Below are positions 25,075-33,078 of a stretch of DNA of 64,000 nt, in pieces (position 1 is the first letter of the stretch; every line of letters begins with the position of its first letter). Source of the stretch: an uncultured Pseudomonadota bacterium. GTDB taxonomy: Bacteria > Myxococcota_A > UBA796 > GCA-2862545. Both the position numbers and the translations under genes were made by a program. Location: positions 124,001-188,000 of the forward strand of contig CAJXTB010000002.1 of NCBI GenBank assembly GCA_913061235.1, read 5' to 3'. The notes beneath the pieces were generated by a model, which searched no databases, was not told the DNA's origin, and was given only the letters and a program-made list of their open reading frames with translations.

Positions 25075-26298
25075 CTACTGTACTGCGAGGGCGTGGAGCT
25101 CGTCGTCTGTGAGCGATTCCTTCGCACCCTTCGCCTTCGCGAAGATGCGCTGAACAGTCTCTTCATCTTCCGGGAGTCCACGCTCGTGTAGCCACCAGCG
25201 AACGTTGCTCGTCCCACTCATAGGGCCCACGCCGATTTCCTGCTTACGTCCGAACCAGCTTGCGGGCACGCCGCTGTAGATGCGGTCGGCAAGGTCCGTG
25301 TCGCCCATCTTGAGCGCTTTGATGACGGCGGCTGCGTGTACGCCGGTCGCTGTTCGGAACGCGTCGCGGCCGAATACTGGGTAGTTCCACGGGATGGGCC
25401 AGTCGCCACCGTCGCTGACTAGCTCGATGACTTCTGCCAGCGCATCAAGGGCGGGCATGTCGACGCCGTGCAGCTTGAGGTTGACCAACAGCTGGTCGGT
25501 GGACGTATTGCCAACGCGCTCGCCGATACCCAGCATGGTTCCGTGTACGCGGTCGCAGCCCGCTTCAATAGCGGCCATGGTGTTGGCGAGTGCCATGCTG
25601 CGGTCGTTGTGGCCGTGGAAGTCGACGCGCACGCGGTCACGGGCGCCGAGCTCTTCGAGCAGCTTGAGGGTCCAGCTGACCAGCGCTTTGACGCCGTGGG
25701 GAGCGGCTGCGCCGACGGTGTCGCACAGGATGAGTCGGTCAGCACCTTCTTCGACGGCAGCAGTGAACAGACGACGGAGGGTGTCCGGCGAGCTGCGTAC
25801 GGTGTCTTCGGTCACAAAGCTGGTAGGCAGGCTCTCCTTGACGCCCATGCGAACGGCTTCACGGGTCAGCTTCTCCAGCCTGTCTTCGTCCCACTTCTCG
25901 GCCATCATTCGAATGGGCGAGCTGCCAAGGAAGGCCATGACTTCGATGGGCATGCCCGTCTTCTGGCTGATGTCGATGATGGGGTTGATGTCGTTCGGGT
26001 GGGTGCGACACGCGGCACCGAGGGCCAAGGGAAGCTTCTCGTCGCGCACCAGCTCAGCGAGCGCCGTGGCGTCGTCTACGGCGCGCTGGCCAGCACCGGG
26101 CAGACCAATGCTGATGCTGTAGATGCCCATCGTTGCGATGAGACGAGCAATCTCGAACTTGCGCTCAATCGACGGGTCCGTGACGGACGGGCTCTGCATG
26201 CCATCGCGCAGAGTCTCGTCGTGAATATTCGGAAAGCGCAGTTTGGGGGCTTCCGCGACGGAGTTGCCGCTCCAGTCATAGATCACGTCGTCGGTCAT
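25075..26298 (-). CDS. 2-isopropylmalate synthase-like HMGL-family enzyme
   Basis: A 407-residue TIM-barrel enzyme of the DRE-TIM/HMGL family. The first motif is HDETLRDGMQSP (about 26-37), where most synthases have DTTLRDGEQ; the metal ligand Asp27 and Arg31 are kept but the usual Glu is Met. The metal-binding HGHND is at 228-232, followed by GIGERVGNTSTDQLL. The C-terminal 80 residues are helical, and the roughly 120-residue leucine-sensing LeuA domain is absent. It could make isopropylmalate, homocitrate or (R)-citramalate. A leuB-like gene at 31289 favours a role in leucine or a related 2-oxoacid extension. The ATG at 26298 has GGAGCG upstream. Confidence 0.82.
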   Translation of the reverse strand: MTDDVIYDWSGNSVAEAPKLRFPNIHDETLRDGMQSPSVTDPSIERKFEIARLIATMGIYSISIGLPGAGQRAVDDATALAELVRDEKLPLALGAACRTHPNDINPIIDISQKTGMPIEVMAFLGSSPIRMMAEKWDEDRLEKLTREAVRMGVKESLPTSFVTEDTVRSSPDTLRRLFTAAVEEGADRLILCDTVGAAAPHGVKALVSWTLKLLEELGARDRVRVDFHGHNDRSMALANTMAAIEAGCDRVHGTMLGIGERVGNTSTDQLLVNLKLHGVDMPALDALAEVIELVSDGGDWPIPWNYPVFGRDAFRTATGVHAAAVIKALKMGDTDLADRIYSGVPASWFGRKQEIGVGPMSGTSNVRWWLHERGLPEDEETVQRIFAKAKGAKESLTDDELHALAVQ

Positions 26299-26374
26299 GC
26301 TCGCTCCGGGGGAGAGCGGGCATAACCGGACCGTCAACGAGGTCACACCACACGCTGCAACGGGGCTGCCGTCG

Positions 26375-29152
26375 CTACCGAACCCAGATGTGCCACTCAC
26401 TGTCCACGCGCTGGTTGCCGATGTAGCCGAACTGACCCGGTGCGTTGGTCCATGTGCCGTACCGAGCGCCGTTGCCCTCGGTGTCGGCGTCACCGCGGCC
26501 TGCGCCGCTGCCGAGGTAGAAGATGCCCCAGCTCCAGTAGCCGTTGGTGCGGGCTGCGGTGGAGGGGTGCATGGAGGGGTTCCGCGCAACGATGACGCCG
26601 GTATCTTCGAATGGACCTACAATGTCGACGGTGTTGGCGAGGCGGCTTCCGTTCCATAGCGCCCAGTTGTCTGCGGTAAAGCCGCTGTAGTAGCGAGAAT
26701 TACGATTCACCGGGTTGGTGGCTCGGAGCAGCGTGCTGCTGTCGATGTGCCCTTCAAACTTGCGGAAGTCATGGTTTGACCAACGAGCGGTGGGGTCTGC
26801 AGCGTTGCCACTGTCCGTAGCGAACCAGTCCTCCGACCATCCGGGGAAAGGCGTGTTGTCGTTGACATTGCGAGAGGCCATTGTGGCGAGAAGGGTCCAA
26901 CCACCGCTGTCCGACGTCATGTCACAATACGCTTCGAAGGCCGCCGACTCACCGAGGCCTTCGGGATCAATCCAGTAGCGGCCATCGCTGCCGGCCAAGC
27001 CGGACTCGAAGATGGTGCCGCAGGTCTCGCCAGCGGTGGCGGCGCTGCGCCCGTCGCCGTCGACTAAATCTTCATCTCCGCGAATCCAGAGGGTCTGCCA
27101 GGTGTGGTAGTTGAACACGCCGCCGTAGCCTTCCAGGTATCCGGGATGCGACTCGGGGTCTTGGTACTGAGACAGCGGCACGACCTGCATCCACCAGCAG
27201 CCGTAGCTATCGCCGGTGTCTACGTCAGAGGAACGCGCGTACACGCCGTGACGCGTGTAGTAGGCGTCGTGTAGGCCGTTGAACCCGCCACAGGTGGTCG
27301 ACAGCTCGCCGCTGTCGAAGCGGAAGTCGCTGCCGTCTGTGGTGGCGGTGAAGGGGTCGTGGTCTTGGCTCCAGATGGTGAAGTGTTCCCGCACATCTGT
27401 GTTCCAGGTGCCTTCGTTTCCGACCTCAAGACGCAGCGTGTAGCGCCCGTTGACCGAGAAGTCGTCACGGCGACCGAGTGCGGAGTAGTCGTCGTCATCT
27501 ACGCTACCGACGTCTTCGTAGTTGTCCCGGTCCCACCAGGTTGGCCAGTGCGTCGAGAACAGTCGGGTCCAGCCGCCGCCGTCGCGGTCCATGTCACAGT
27601 AGAACTCCTCAGCGGTGCCGGAGCCGGTTGGGTCTAGCCAGTACATGCCGCTCTCAACGCCACATCCGGAGGTCAGGACGGTCGCGCAGGACAGACCCGG
27701 GTTGGTCTCGGTGTTGCCAGGAACGCCGTCATCGGCGGTGCCGTTGCAGTCGTTGTCGACGTCGTCACAGACCTCGGTTGCCTCTGGGTAGATGTCCGGG
27801 TCCAGATCGTTACAGTCGGTGTTGTCCTCGACGTGAAGCGTGGGCAGGTCGCAGGCGAGTGCGGACCGCTCTGGGTCGCCAAAGCCGTCGTCGTCGGCGT
27901 CTAGGTAGTAGGTGTTGGGGTCGATAGCGGCGTTGTCGGCGGTGCCATCGCAGTCGTCGTCGCGGTCGTTGCACAGCTCGTCTCGGCCTGGGGCAACCGC
28001 GAACAGCGTGTCGTCGCAGTCGTCATCGTTGGCGACGTACGCCTCGGGTTGGGTGCACGACCGCAAGGAGGGGCCGTCTCCAAAGCCGTCTTCGTCGACG
28101 TCTGAGAACCAGATGGAGGCGTCTACTGCATTGGCGTCGGGAGCGTCTCCACAGCTGTTGTCCAGCTCGTCGCACACCTCCACAGCGCCTGGGTAGACCG
28201 TGTTGTCGCTGTCGTTGCAGTCGGTGTTGTCGGCCACAGCGCCCAGGGGACGCTCGCAGGCAATGACTAGGGTCGTGGGGTCTCCGAAGCGGTCGGCGTC
28301 GAGGTCTGTGTACCAGGACAGGGCGTCTACGGCGTCTTCATCAATGTCCGCATCGCAGTCGTCGCTGATGCCGTTGCAGCGCTCAATGGCGTCGGGGTGG
28401 ATGGCGCTGTCGCGGTCGTTGCAGTCGGTGCTGTTGAGGGACGCTGTCTCGGGCACGTCGCAGGCGATGGTCTCGGTGAGCAGGTCTCCGAAGCCGTCTC
28501 CATCGATGTCTTCGTAGAATGTGGTGCCATCGGTAGCGTCGTCGTCCACGTCGCCGTTGCAGTTGTCATCGGTGTTGTTGCACAGCTCTGGGGCGTCGGG
28601 GTGGATGTCGGCGTTGGTGTCATCACAGTCGGTGTCGGCGGTGGCCCAGCCTTCGTCGCGCGGCACACATAGAGCCGTTGGTAGGCCGGCTCCAAAGCCG
28701 TCTCCGTCAGCGTCTTGGAAGTACTCAATGCCGTCGATAGCGACGTCGTTGAGCAGGCCATCGCAGTTGCGGTCTACGCCGTCGCAGAACTCCTCTGCGC
28801 CTGGGTAGGTATCTGCGGCGTCGTCATTGCAGTCGCCGCCGGTCTCGGTCCACTCCGTGCCAGGTGCATCGCAGGCGCGGATGGAGCTGAGGCCGCCAAA
28901 GCCGTCGCCATCGGTGTCTTCGAAGTAGGCGATGCCTTGCGTGGGGTCGTCGTCGATTAGGCCATCGCAGTCGTTGTCGATCCCGTCGCACAGCTCTTCG
29001 GCGCCAACGAAGCTTGTGGCGTCATTGTCGTTGCAGTCGACGTCGTTGAGCTGGCCGTCTCCGTCCAGATCGACGGTATTGGCCTCGAGAGTGCCGCTCC
29101 GGCACCCCGTAGACGCAGCCAAGCACAGCCCAAAAAGAATGACCGAACGCAT
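26375..29152 (-). CDS. Large surface lipoprotein: seven MopE-type motifs plus two fibrinogen-like domains
   Basis: A 925-residue protein with lipobox LAASTGC (Cys17). Residues about 30-500 hold seven copies of the MopE-type putative metal-binding motif (for example DCNDNDATSF..ELCDGIDNDCDG), each separated by a YFxDxDGDGFG-type segment that resembles calcium-binding loops. Residues about 505-700 and 740-925 are two domains with the fibrinogen C-terminal pattern: SGMYWLDPTGSGTAEEFYCD then MDRDGGGWTRL, and DGRYWIDPEGLGESAAFEAY then CDMTSDSGGWTLL. The ATG at 29152 has GGGGGAG seven bases upstream; an earlier ATG at 29164 does not. Metal binding and adhesion or carbohydrate recognition are likely from family knowledge; the partner is unknown. 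Confidence 0.9.
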   Translation of the reverse strand: MRSVILFGLCLAASTGCRSGTLEANTVDLDGDGQLNDVDCNDNDATSFVGAEELCDGIDNDCDGLIDDDPTQGIAYFEDTDGDGFGGLSSIRACDAPGTEWTETGGDCNDDAADTYPGAEEFCDGVDRNCDGLLNDVAIDGIEYFQDADGDGFGAGLPTALCVPRDEGWATADTDCDDTNADIHPDAPELCNNTDDNCNGDVDDDATDGTTFYEDIDGDGFGDLLTETIACDVPETASLNSTDCNDRDSAIHPDAIERCNGISDDCDADIDEDAVDALSWYTDLDADRFGDPTTLVIACERPLGAVADNTDCNDSDNTVYPGAVEVCDELDNSCGDAPDANAVDASIWFSDVDEDGFGDGPSLRSCTQPEAYVANDDDCDDTLFAVAPGRDELCNDRDDDCDGTADNAAIDPNTYYLDADDDGFGDPERSALACDLPTLHVEDNTDCNDLDPDIYPEATEVCDDVDNDCNGTADDGVPGNTETNPGLSCATVLTSGCGVESGMYWLDPTGSGTAEEFYCDMDRDGGGWTRLFSTHWPTWWDRDNYEDVGSVDDDDYSALGRRDDFSVNGRYTLRLEVGNEGTWNTDVREHFTIWSQDHDPFTATTDGSDFRFDSGELSTTCGGFNGLHDAYYTRHGVYARSSDVDTGDSYGCWWMQVVPLSQYQDPESHPGYLEGYGGVFNYHTWQTLWIRGDEDLVDGDGRSAATAGETCGTIFESGLAGSDGRYWIDPEGLGESAAFEAYCDMTSDSGGWTLLATMASRNVNDNTPFPGWSEDWFATDSGNAADPTARWSNHDFRKFEGHIDSSTLLRATNPVNRNSRYYSGFTADNWALWNGSRLANTVDIVGPFEDTGVIVARNPSMHPSTAARTNGYWSWGIFYLGSGAGRGDADTEGNGARYGTWTNAPGQFGYIGNQRVDSEWHIWVR

Positions 29153-29266
29153 AGTCTCCCCCATGAAGAGAGACTACCGCATTCGGTGCAAGTGCCGGGC
29201 AATTTGCGCGTCCCCCGGAAGTGGGACGGAGCGGCAGCCGATGGGGCAGCCGCTCTCAATTAGTCG

Positions 29267-30463
29267 CTAGACGGCCTCAACAACCACGCTGATGCCCTGG
29301 CCACCACCGATGCAAGCACCGGCTAGACCGAGCTTGTCACCGCGGCGACGCAGCGCGTGAATGAGCGTTGCCGTGATGCGGGCGCCGGATGCGGCGAGGG
29401 GGTGAGCCAAGGAAATGGCGCCGCCATTGACGTTGGTGATGCTGCGGTCGAGGCCGAGAGCCTTCTCAACGGCGAGGTACTGTGCGGAGAACGCTTCGTT
29501 GATCTCGACGAGAGCCATGTCGCTGACTTGCATACCGGCCATCTTGAGGGCCTTCTGCGAGGAGGGCACGGGGCCGATGCCCATCAGGTTCGGGTCAACG
29601 CCTGCGATTCCCCAGCTGACCAAGCGAGCGATGGGCGTCAGGCCCTTCTTCTCGGCCCACTTGGCGTCTGCCACGATAAGCGCACCGGCGCCGTCGCCAA
29701 TGCCAGATGCATTGCCAGCGGTCACCACACCGTCCGCCTTAAAGACGGGACGGAGCTTGGCGAGCTTCTCGAGGGAGCTGTTGCGTGGGTGCTCGTCCTT
29801 GGTGAAGACGACGTCTCCCTTGCGGCCCTTGATGGTGATGTCGACGAGCTCGTCATCAAAGCGTCCGGCGGCGTCTGCGGCTTCCCAGCGGTCTTGCGAG
29901 AGCTTGGCGTACTCGTCGACTTGTTCGCGGGTGATGCCGTACTTCACAGCGAGGTTTTCGGCGGTGATAGCCATGGGGTCGCCGGTGTAGCTGTCCTTGA
30001 GGCAGGCAAACAGCAGGTCTTCCATCTTGGGCGACTGGCCGAAGCGTGTGCCGTCACGCATGCCGTGAACAACGTGCGGAGCTTGGCTCATGGACTCGGT
30101 GCCGCCACACAACACAGCGTTGGCTTGACCGGTCAAGATCTGCTCTGCAGCAGAGACGACGGCCTGAAAGCCCGAGCCGCACAGGCGGTTGATGGTCAGT
30201 GCTGGCACTTCGATGGGGAGGCCAGCGCGCAAGCCGATATGACGTGCCATGTAGATGGCGTCATTTGCGGTCTGAAGGACGTTTCCGAAGATGACTTGGT
30301 CAATGTCGTCCGGGGCCACGCCGGCTTGCTCAAGAGCAGCCTTGGCCGCTGGAATGGCAATGTCCGTCGCGGTCAGAGACTTGAGTGACCCGTTCATCGT
30401 CCCAAACGGGGTCCGAACTGCGGAGAGGATGACGATGTCGCGCTTGCCGATGTCGAGATTCAT
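29267..30463 (-). CDS. Acetyl-CoA C-acetyltransferase (thiolase)
   Basis: A 398-residue thiolase. The acyl-accepting Cys95 is in NRLCGSGFQ; the second-site triad is NEAFSAQ, His354 in LAHPLAASGAR and Cys384 in GACIGGGQG. The length and motifs fit biosynthetic acetoacetyl-CoA thiolases (AtoB/PhaA type). It condenses two acetyl-CoA, the first step toward HMG-CoA, and so can feed the mevalonate genes at 36-40 kb; a role in fatty-acid or polyhydroxyalkanoate metabolism is equally possible. The ATG at 30463 is chosen over upstream codons because the family begins just before the strand RDIVILSAVRTPFG. Confidence 0.93.
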   Translation of the reverse strand: MNLDIGKRDIVILSAVRTPFGTMNGSLKSLTATDIAIPAAKAALEQAGVAPDDIDQVIFGNVLQTANDAIYMARHIGLRAGLPIEVPALTINRLCGSGFQAVVSAAEQILTGQANAVLCGGTESMSQAPHVVHGMRDGTRFGQSPKMEDLLFACLKDSYTGDPMAITAENLAVKYGITREQVDEYAKLSQDRWEAADAAGRFDDELVDITIKGRKGDVVFTKDEHPRNSSLEKLAKLRPVFKADGVVTAGNASGIGDGAGALIVADAKWAEKKGLTPIARLVSWGIAGVDPNLMGIGPVPSSQKALKMAGMQVSDMALVEINEAFSAQYLAVEKALGLDRSITNVNGGAISLAHPLAASGARITATLIHALRRRGDKLGLAGACIGGGQGISVVVEAV

Positions 30464-30586
30464 GAGGGCTCCATTGGAAAGGAGGCCCGCATAATCGGTC
30501 TGTCCGAAGCGGCGGCATTGCAAACGAAAATGGACGCGTCCAGCGCTGTCCGTGAAGGGTTCGGTTTGGCGTCACACAGAGCGGAC

Positions 30587-31279
30587 ATGCTCATCTTCTT
30601 CCTGTTTGCCTGCACTGAACTCACCGGTACCTTGGTGGCGCCCGACGAATCCGACACCGCAGTTGCCGAGCCTCGTGTTGAACGAACGCTTGCGTCCGAG
30701 CCATCAGATTGGACGGTTGTTCTTGAGATTGCCTGGCCTGACACCAGGCCAGGGGGCCGCCCGATCGATGCTCATTTCTCGTGGCTGGCGCTGGCCGTTC
30801 ACGACGCAGATGTGTCGATGTGGGCGCAGGGTGAGCGGGCGAGCCAGGGCATGATTGACATGGCCGAGTGGGGCGGAACCCAGCAGCTCGTCTTGGAGAT
30901 GGAGGGCTACGGGGTGGATGTGTGGGAGTGGCGCAACTGGACCTGTCCGGCGGGCATTGTTCACGACAACTGTGACGACGCTGCCCGGACCATCCGTCTT
31001 GAGGGCGGAGAGACGCTGTTTAGTGCTGCCAGCATGGTGGGGCCGAGTCCGGACTGGTTTGTCGGCGTGGACAGCGAGCCGCTTGTCGACGGCGAGTACT
31101 GGCTGGATGAGGTCGTCATTGACCTGTTTCCAATGGACGTCGGAACCCGCGATGCGAACGCGTGGGAGCTGTATGGCGACGTCAGCTCACCGGTTCAAGG
31201 CATCTCACCGATTACCGCTGTCAGCGGTCAGCTGATTGGCCCTGGGCAGATTGGACGGTTGACGCTGATTCGTTGGTAG
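30587..31279 (+). CDS. Spondin-N domain lipoprotein
   Basis: About 230 residues from the ATG at 30587. The mature protein matches the spondin N-terminal domain: WTVVLEIAWPDT, HFSWLALAVHDADVSMWAQG, MIDMAEWGG, and the hallmark SMVGPSPDWFVGVDS followed by EVVIDLFPMDVGTRDA. In animals this domain occurs in F-spondin and mindin matrix proteins; bacterial copies are known in secreted proteins. The start MLIFFLFACTELTG has a lipobox-like LFAC, but only eight residues precede the Cys, so a TTG about 21 bases earlier, giving a longer signal peptide, is possible. It is divergent from the thiolase gene. The function is inferred as surface or matrix binding. Confidence 0.85.
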   Translation: MLIFFLFACTELTGTLVAPDESDTAVAEPRVERTLASEPSDWTVVLEIAWPDTRPGGRPIDAHFSWLALAVHDADVSMWAQGERASQGMIDMAEWGGTQQLVLEMEGYGVDVWEWRNWTCPAGIVHDNCDDAARTIRLEGGETLFSAASMVGPSPDWFVGVDSEPLVDGEYWLDEVVIDLFPMDVGTRDANAWELYGDVSSPVQGISPITAVSGQLIGPGQIGRLTLIRW

Positions 31280-31288
31280 AGGCTGCTC

Positions 31289-32341
31289 CTACAAGCGAGC
31301 CAGCACACGGTCCGTCACTTGCGATGTGGTCAGCGTTCCACCCAACTCTGGCGTGACTTCGTCTGCCAGAAGGGTCTGCTGGACAGCGTTCTGAATGCGG
31401 GTCTCCAGCTCAGGATGGCCGAGGAAGGTCAGCATCATGCCAGCGGACAGGAATGTGGCCAGGGGATTAGCCTTGCCTTGCCCAGCGATGTCCGGTGCCG
31501 AGCCATGTACCGGCTCAAACAGGGAGACCTTTCCGGGGTGGATGTTGCCAGAGCCTGCCAAGCCAATGCCGCCCTGAATCTGAGCGCCGAGGTCGGTGAT
31601 GATGTCGCCGAACAGGTTGTTGGTGACAATGACCTCGAAGCGCTCGGGAGCGCGAACAAGCTCCATGGCGAGAACATCAACGTACAGGTGGAAGTTCTCG
31701 ATGGCCGGGTATTCGCTGGCGACTTCCTTGAACGCGCGCTGCCACAGGTCGTGACCGTGGCGCATGGCGTTTGCCTTGTCACTCATACACACGCTCTTGC
31801 GACCGTGCTCTTCGGCGTACTCGAAGGCGGCGCGGATGATGCGCTCGACGCCCTTGCGGGTGTTCATCTCCGCTTCAATGGCGACCTCGTCGGGTGTCCC
31901 GCGCTTGAACTGGCCACCAATGCCCGTGTACACGCCCTCGGTATTCTCGCGGAATACGACGATGTCTACGTCTTCTGGGCCCTTGTTCTTTAGCGGGCAC
32001 TTGCGGGCGTCCAACAAGGTGATGGGGCGGAAGTTCACGTACAGGTCGAGCTTGAAGCGCATGCCCAGCAAGATGTCCCGCGCGTGTTGCTGTCCCTTGA
32101 CGCGGGGGTCGCCTAGGGCACCCAGGAAGATGGCGTCAATGTCTGACTGAAGCCACTCAATGGCACCTTCTGGCAGGGAGACACCGTCTCTTAGGTACCG
32201 TTCCGCTCCCCAGTCGAGGTGGGTGTACTCGAACGCGAGCCCGTCGGTCTGTGCCGCCAGGTGGTCGAGAAGGCGAACTCCCTCGGGTAGAACTTCGTTT
32301 CCAATCCCGTCGCCGGGAACCAATGCGATGCGGTGAGCCAT
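31289..32341 (-). CDS. leuB: 3-isopropylmalate dehydrogenase-type enzyme
   Basis: A 350-residue beta-decarboxylating dehydrogenase of the isocitrate/isopropylmalate family. It shows the start RIALVPGDGIGNEVLPEG, YVNFRPITLL, FRENTEGVYTGIGG, the catalytic Lys in MSDKANAMRH, the metal-binding NNLFGDIITDLGA, and EPVHGSAPDIAGQGKANPLA. It oxidises 3-isopropylmalate (or a homologue such as homoisocitrate, or tartrate) with NAD+. Substrate-loop residues (ILLGMRFKLDLY) differ from E. coli LeuB, so the symbol is provisional. A synthase-like partner is at 25075; leuCD are not in the window. It is convergent with the spondin gene (9-base gap). Confidence 0.84.
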   Translation of the reverse strand: MAHRIALVPGDGIGNEVLPEGVRLLDHLAAQTDGLAFEYTHLDWGAERYLRDGVSLPEGAIEWLQSDIDAIFLGALGDPRVKGQQHARDILLGMRFKLDLYVNFRPITLLDARKCPLKNKGPEDVDIVVFRENTEGVYTGIGGQFKRGTPDEVAIEAEMNTRKGVERIIRAAFEYAEEHGRKSVCMSDKANAMRHGHDLWQRAFKEVASEYPAIENFHLYVDVLAMELVRAPERFEVIVTNNLFGDIITDLGAQIQGGIGLAGSGNIHPGKVSLFEPVHGSAPDIAGQGKANPLATFLSAGMMLTFLGHPELETRIQNAVQQTLLADEVTPELGGTLTTSQVTDRVLARL

Positions 32342-32494
32342 GTCATCTCCAGTGCGGCCCGCCTATCGTAGTCCGGCGCGGTGGACCCATGCGGGTGGGA
32401 GGACTGAAGGGGTGGCGGTCGAGAAAGGTACCGGAGCGTTCGACCGACCTGGTGTGTAGGCATACAGGCCGTTCTGTGCCCAAGGAGGACCTAC

Positions 32495-32761
32495 ATGTCC
32501 AGTGAACCCTATGACTCGCCCGATGAAAAGAACAGCAAGACACCCGGCTGGGTGTGGGGATTGGGCGGCGCTGTCGTGGCGACCCTGTTCGCCCTCGTAG
32601 TGGTTGTCCCGCTAGTGTTCATCGTCATTATCGCCTTCCTGACGCTGCTCGGAACGTCCATCAACGAGAAGTTCGAGACGGTCGGAGGCACCGTTCAGCC
32701 AGCCGGCGGTGGCTCGTCAATTCACCTGTTCATGCTGCCCGAGTCTGCTCCGTTCGAGTGA
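32495..32761 (+). CDS. Small single-helix membrane protein (88 aa)
   Basis: An unrecognised protein with a charged N-terminal 17 residues, a long hydrophobic stretch of about 35 residues (WGLGGAVVATLFALVVVVPL continuing with VFIVIIAFLTLL) that could span the membrane once or form a hairpin, and a polar C-terminus. A strong AAGGAGG lies seven bases before the ATG. Its neighbour at 32911 has the same design. Confidence 0.72.
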   Translation: MSSEPYDSPDEKNSKTPGWVWGLGGAVVATLFALVVVVPLVFIVIIAFLTLLGTSINEKFETVGGTVQPAGGGSSIHLFMLPESAPFE

Positions 32762-32778
32762 CGTTCTTCTTCGGACAT

Positions 32779-32882
32779 GTGCGCGTTGTTCACCCATGTA
32801 CGCGCACCTGAACCGGTAGGGTGTGTCCTCCCGTGGTCCCAGAGCGGCGTCGCTAAGGCAGTGTTGGGGCGGCTGCTCTGGG
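32779..32882. repeat. Two inverted repeats between the small membrane genes
   Basis: GTGCGCGT-N13-ACGCGCAC (32779-32807) has perfect 8-base arms, and CCCAGAGCGGC (32838-32848) pairs with GCTGCTCTGGG (32872-32882), with one mismatch over 11 bases. Neither is followed by a T-run. They fill the 149 bases between the genes ending at 32761 and starting at 32911 and may act as processing or regulatory structures. Confidence 0.35.
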
Positions 32883-32910
32883 TGCGATACATGGCGCATC
32901 TGGAGGACAC

Positions 32911-33066
32911 ATGGTGGATGAGGCCCAACCTGGCGACAACGAAACGCAGCCCTACCGTGGCCGCGCAGACAAGAGCGGCTTGTTTATCGGCGGCATGGTG
33001 CTGCTGGTCATTGTTGTGCCCATCCTGATTCACCTGGTCAAGATGGCCTTGGGCGTTGCGACCTAG
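32911..33066 (+). CDS. Very small membrane protein (51 aa)
   Basis: A 51-codon frame starting MVDEAQPGDNETQPYRGRAD, then SGLFIGGMVLLVIVVPILI and HLVKMALGVAT. It combines a polar N-terminus and one membrane helix, like a smaller version of the gene at 32495. GGAGG at 32902-32906 sits four bases before the ATG. The frame, ribosome-binding site and clear hydrophobic segment support a real gene despite its size. The function is unknown. Confidence 0.6.
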   Translation: MVDEAQPGDNETQPYRGRADKSGLFIGGMVLLVIVVPILIHLVKMALGVAT

Positions 33067-33078
33067 CTCCACAGGCGG

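Noticed and set aside
26700-29100. Regularly spaced repeats on the DNA level, superficially CRISPR-like
   Set aside because: They are coding repeats of the MopE motif within one long reading frame, with variable sequence and no conserved repeat/spacer pattern.
29357-30388. 343-codon plus-strand frame opposite the thiolase gene
   Set aside because: Composition is His/Gly/Val-heavy without motifs, and the thiolase on the other strand has every catalytic residue.
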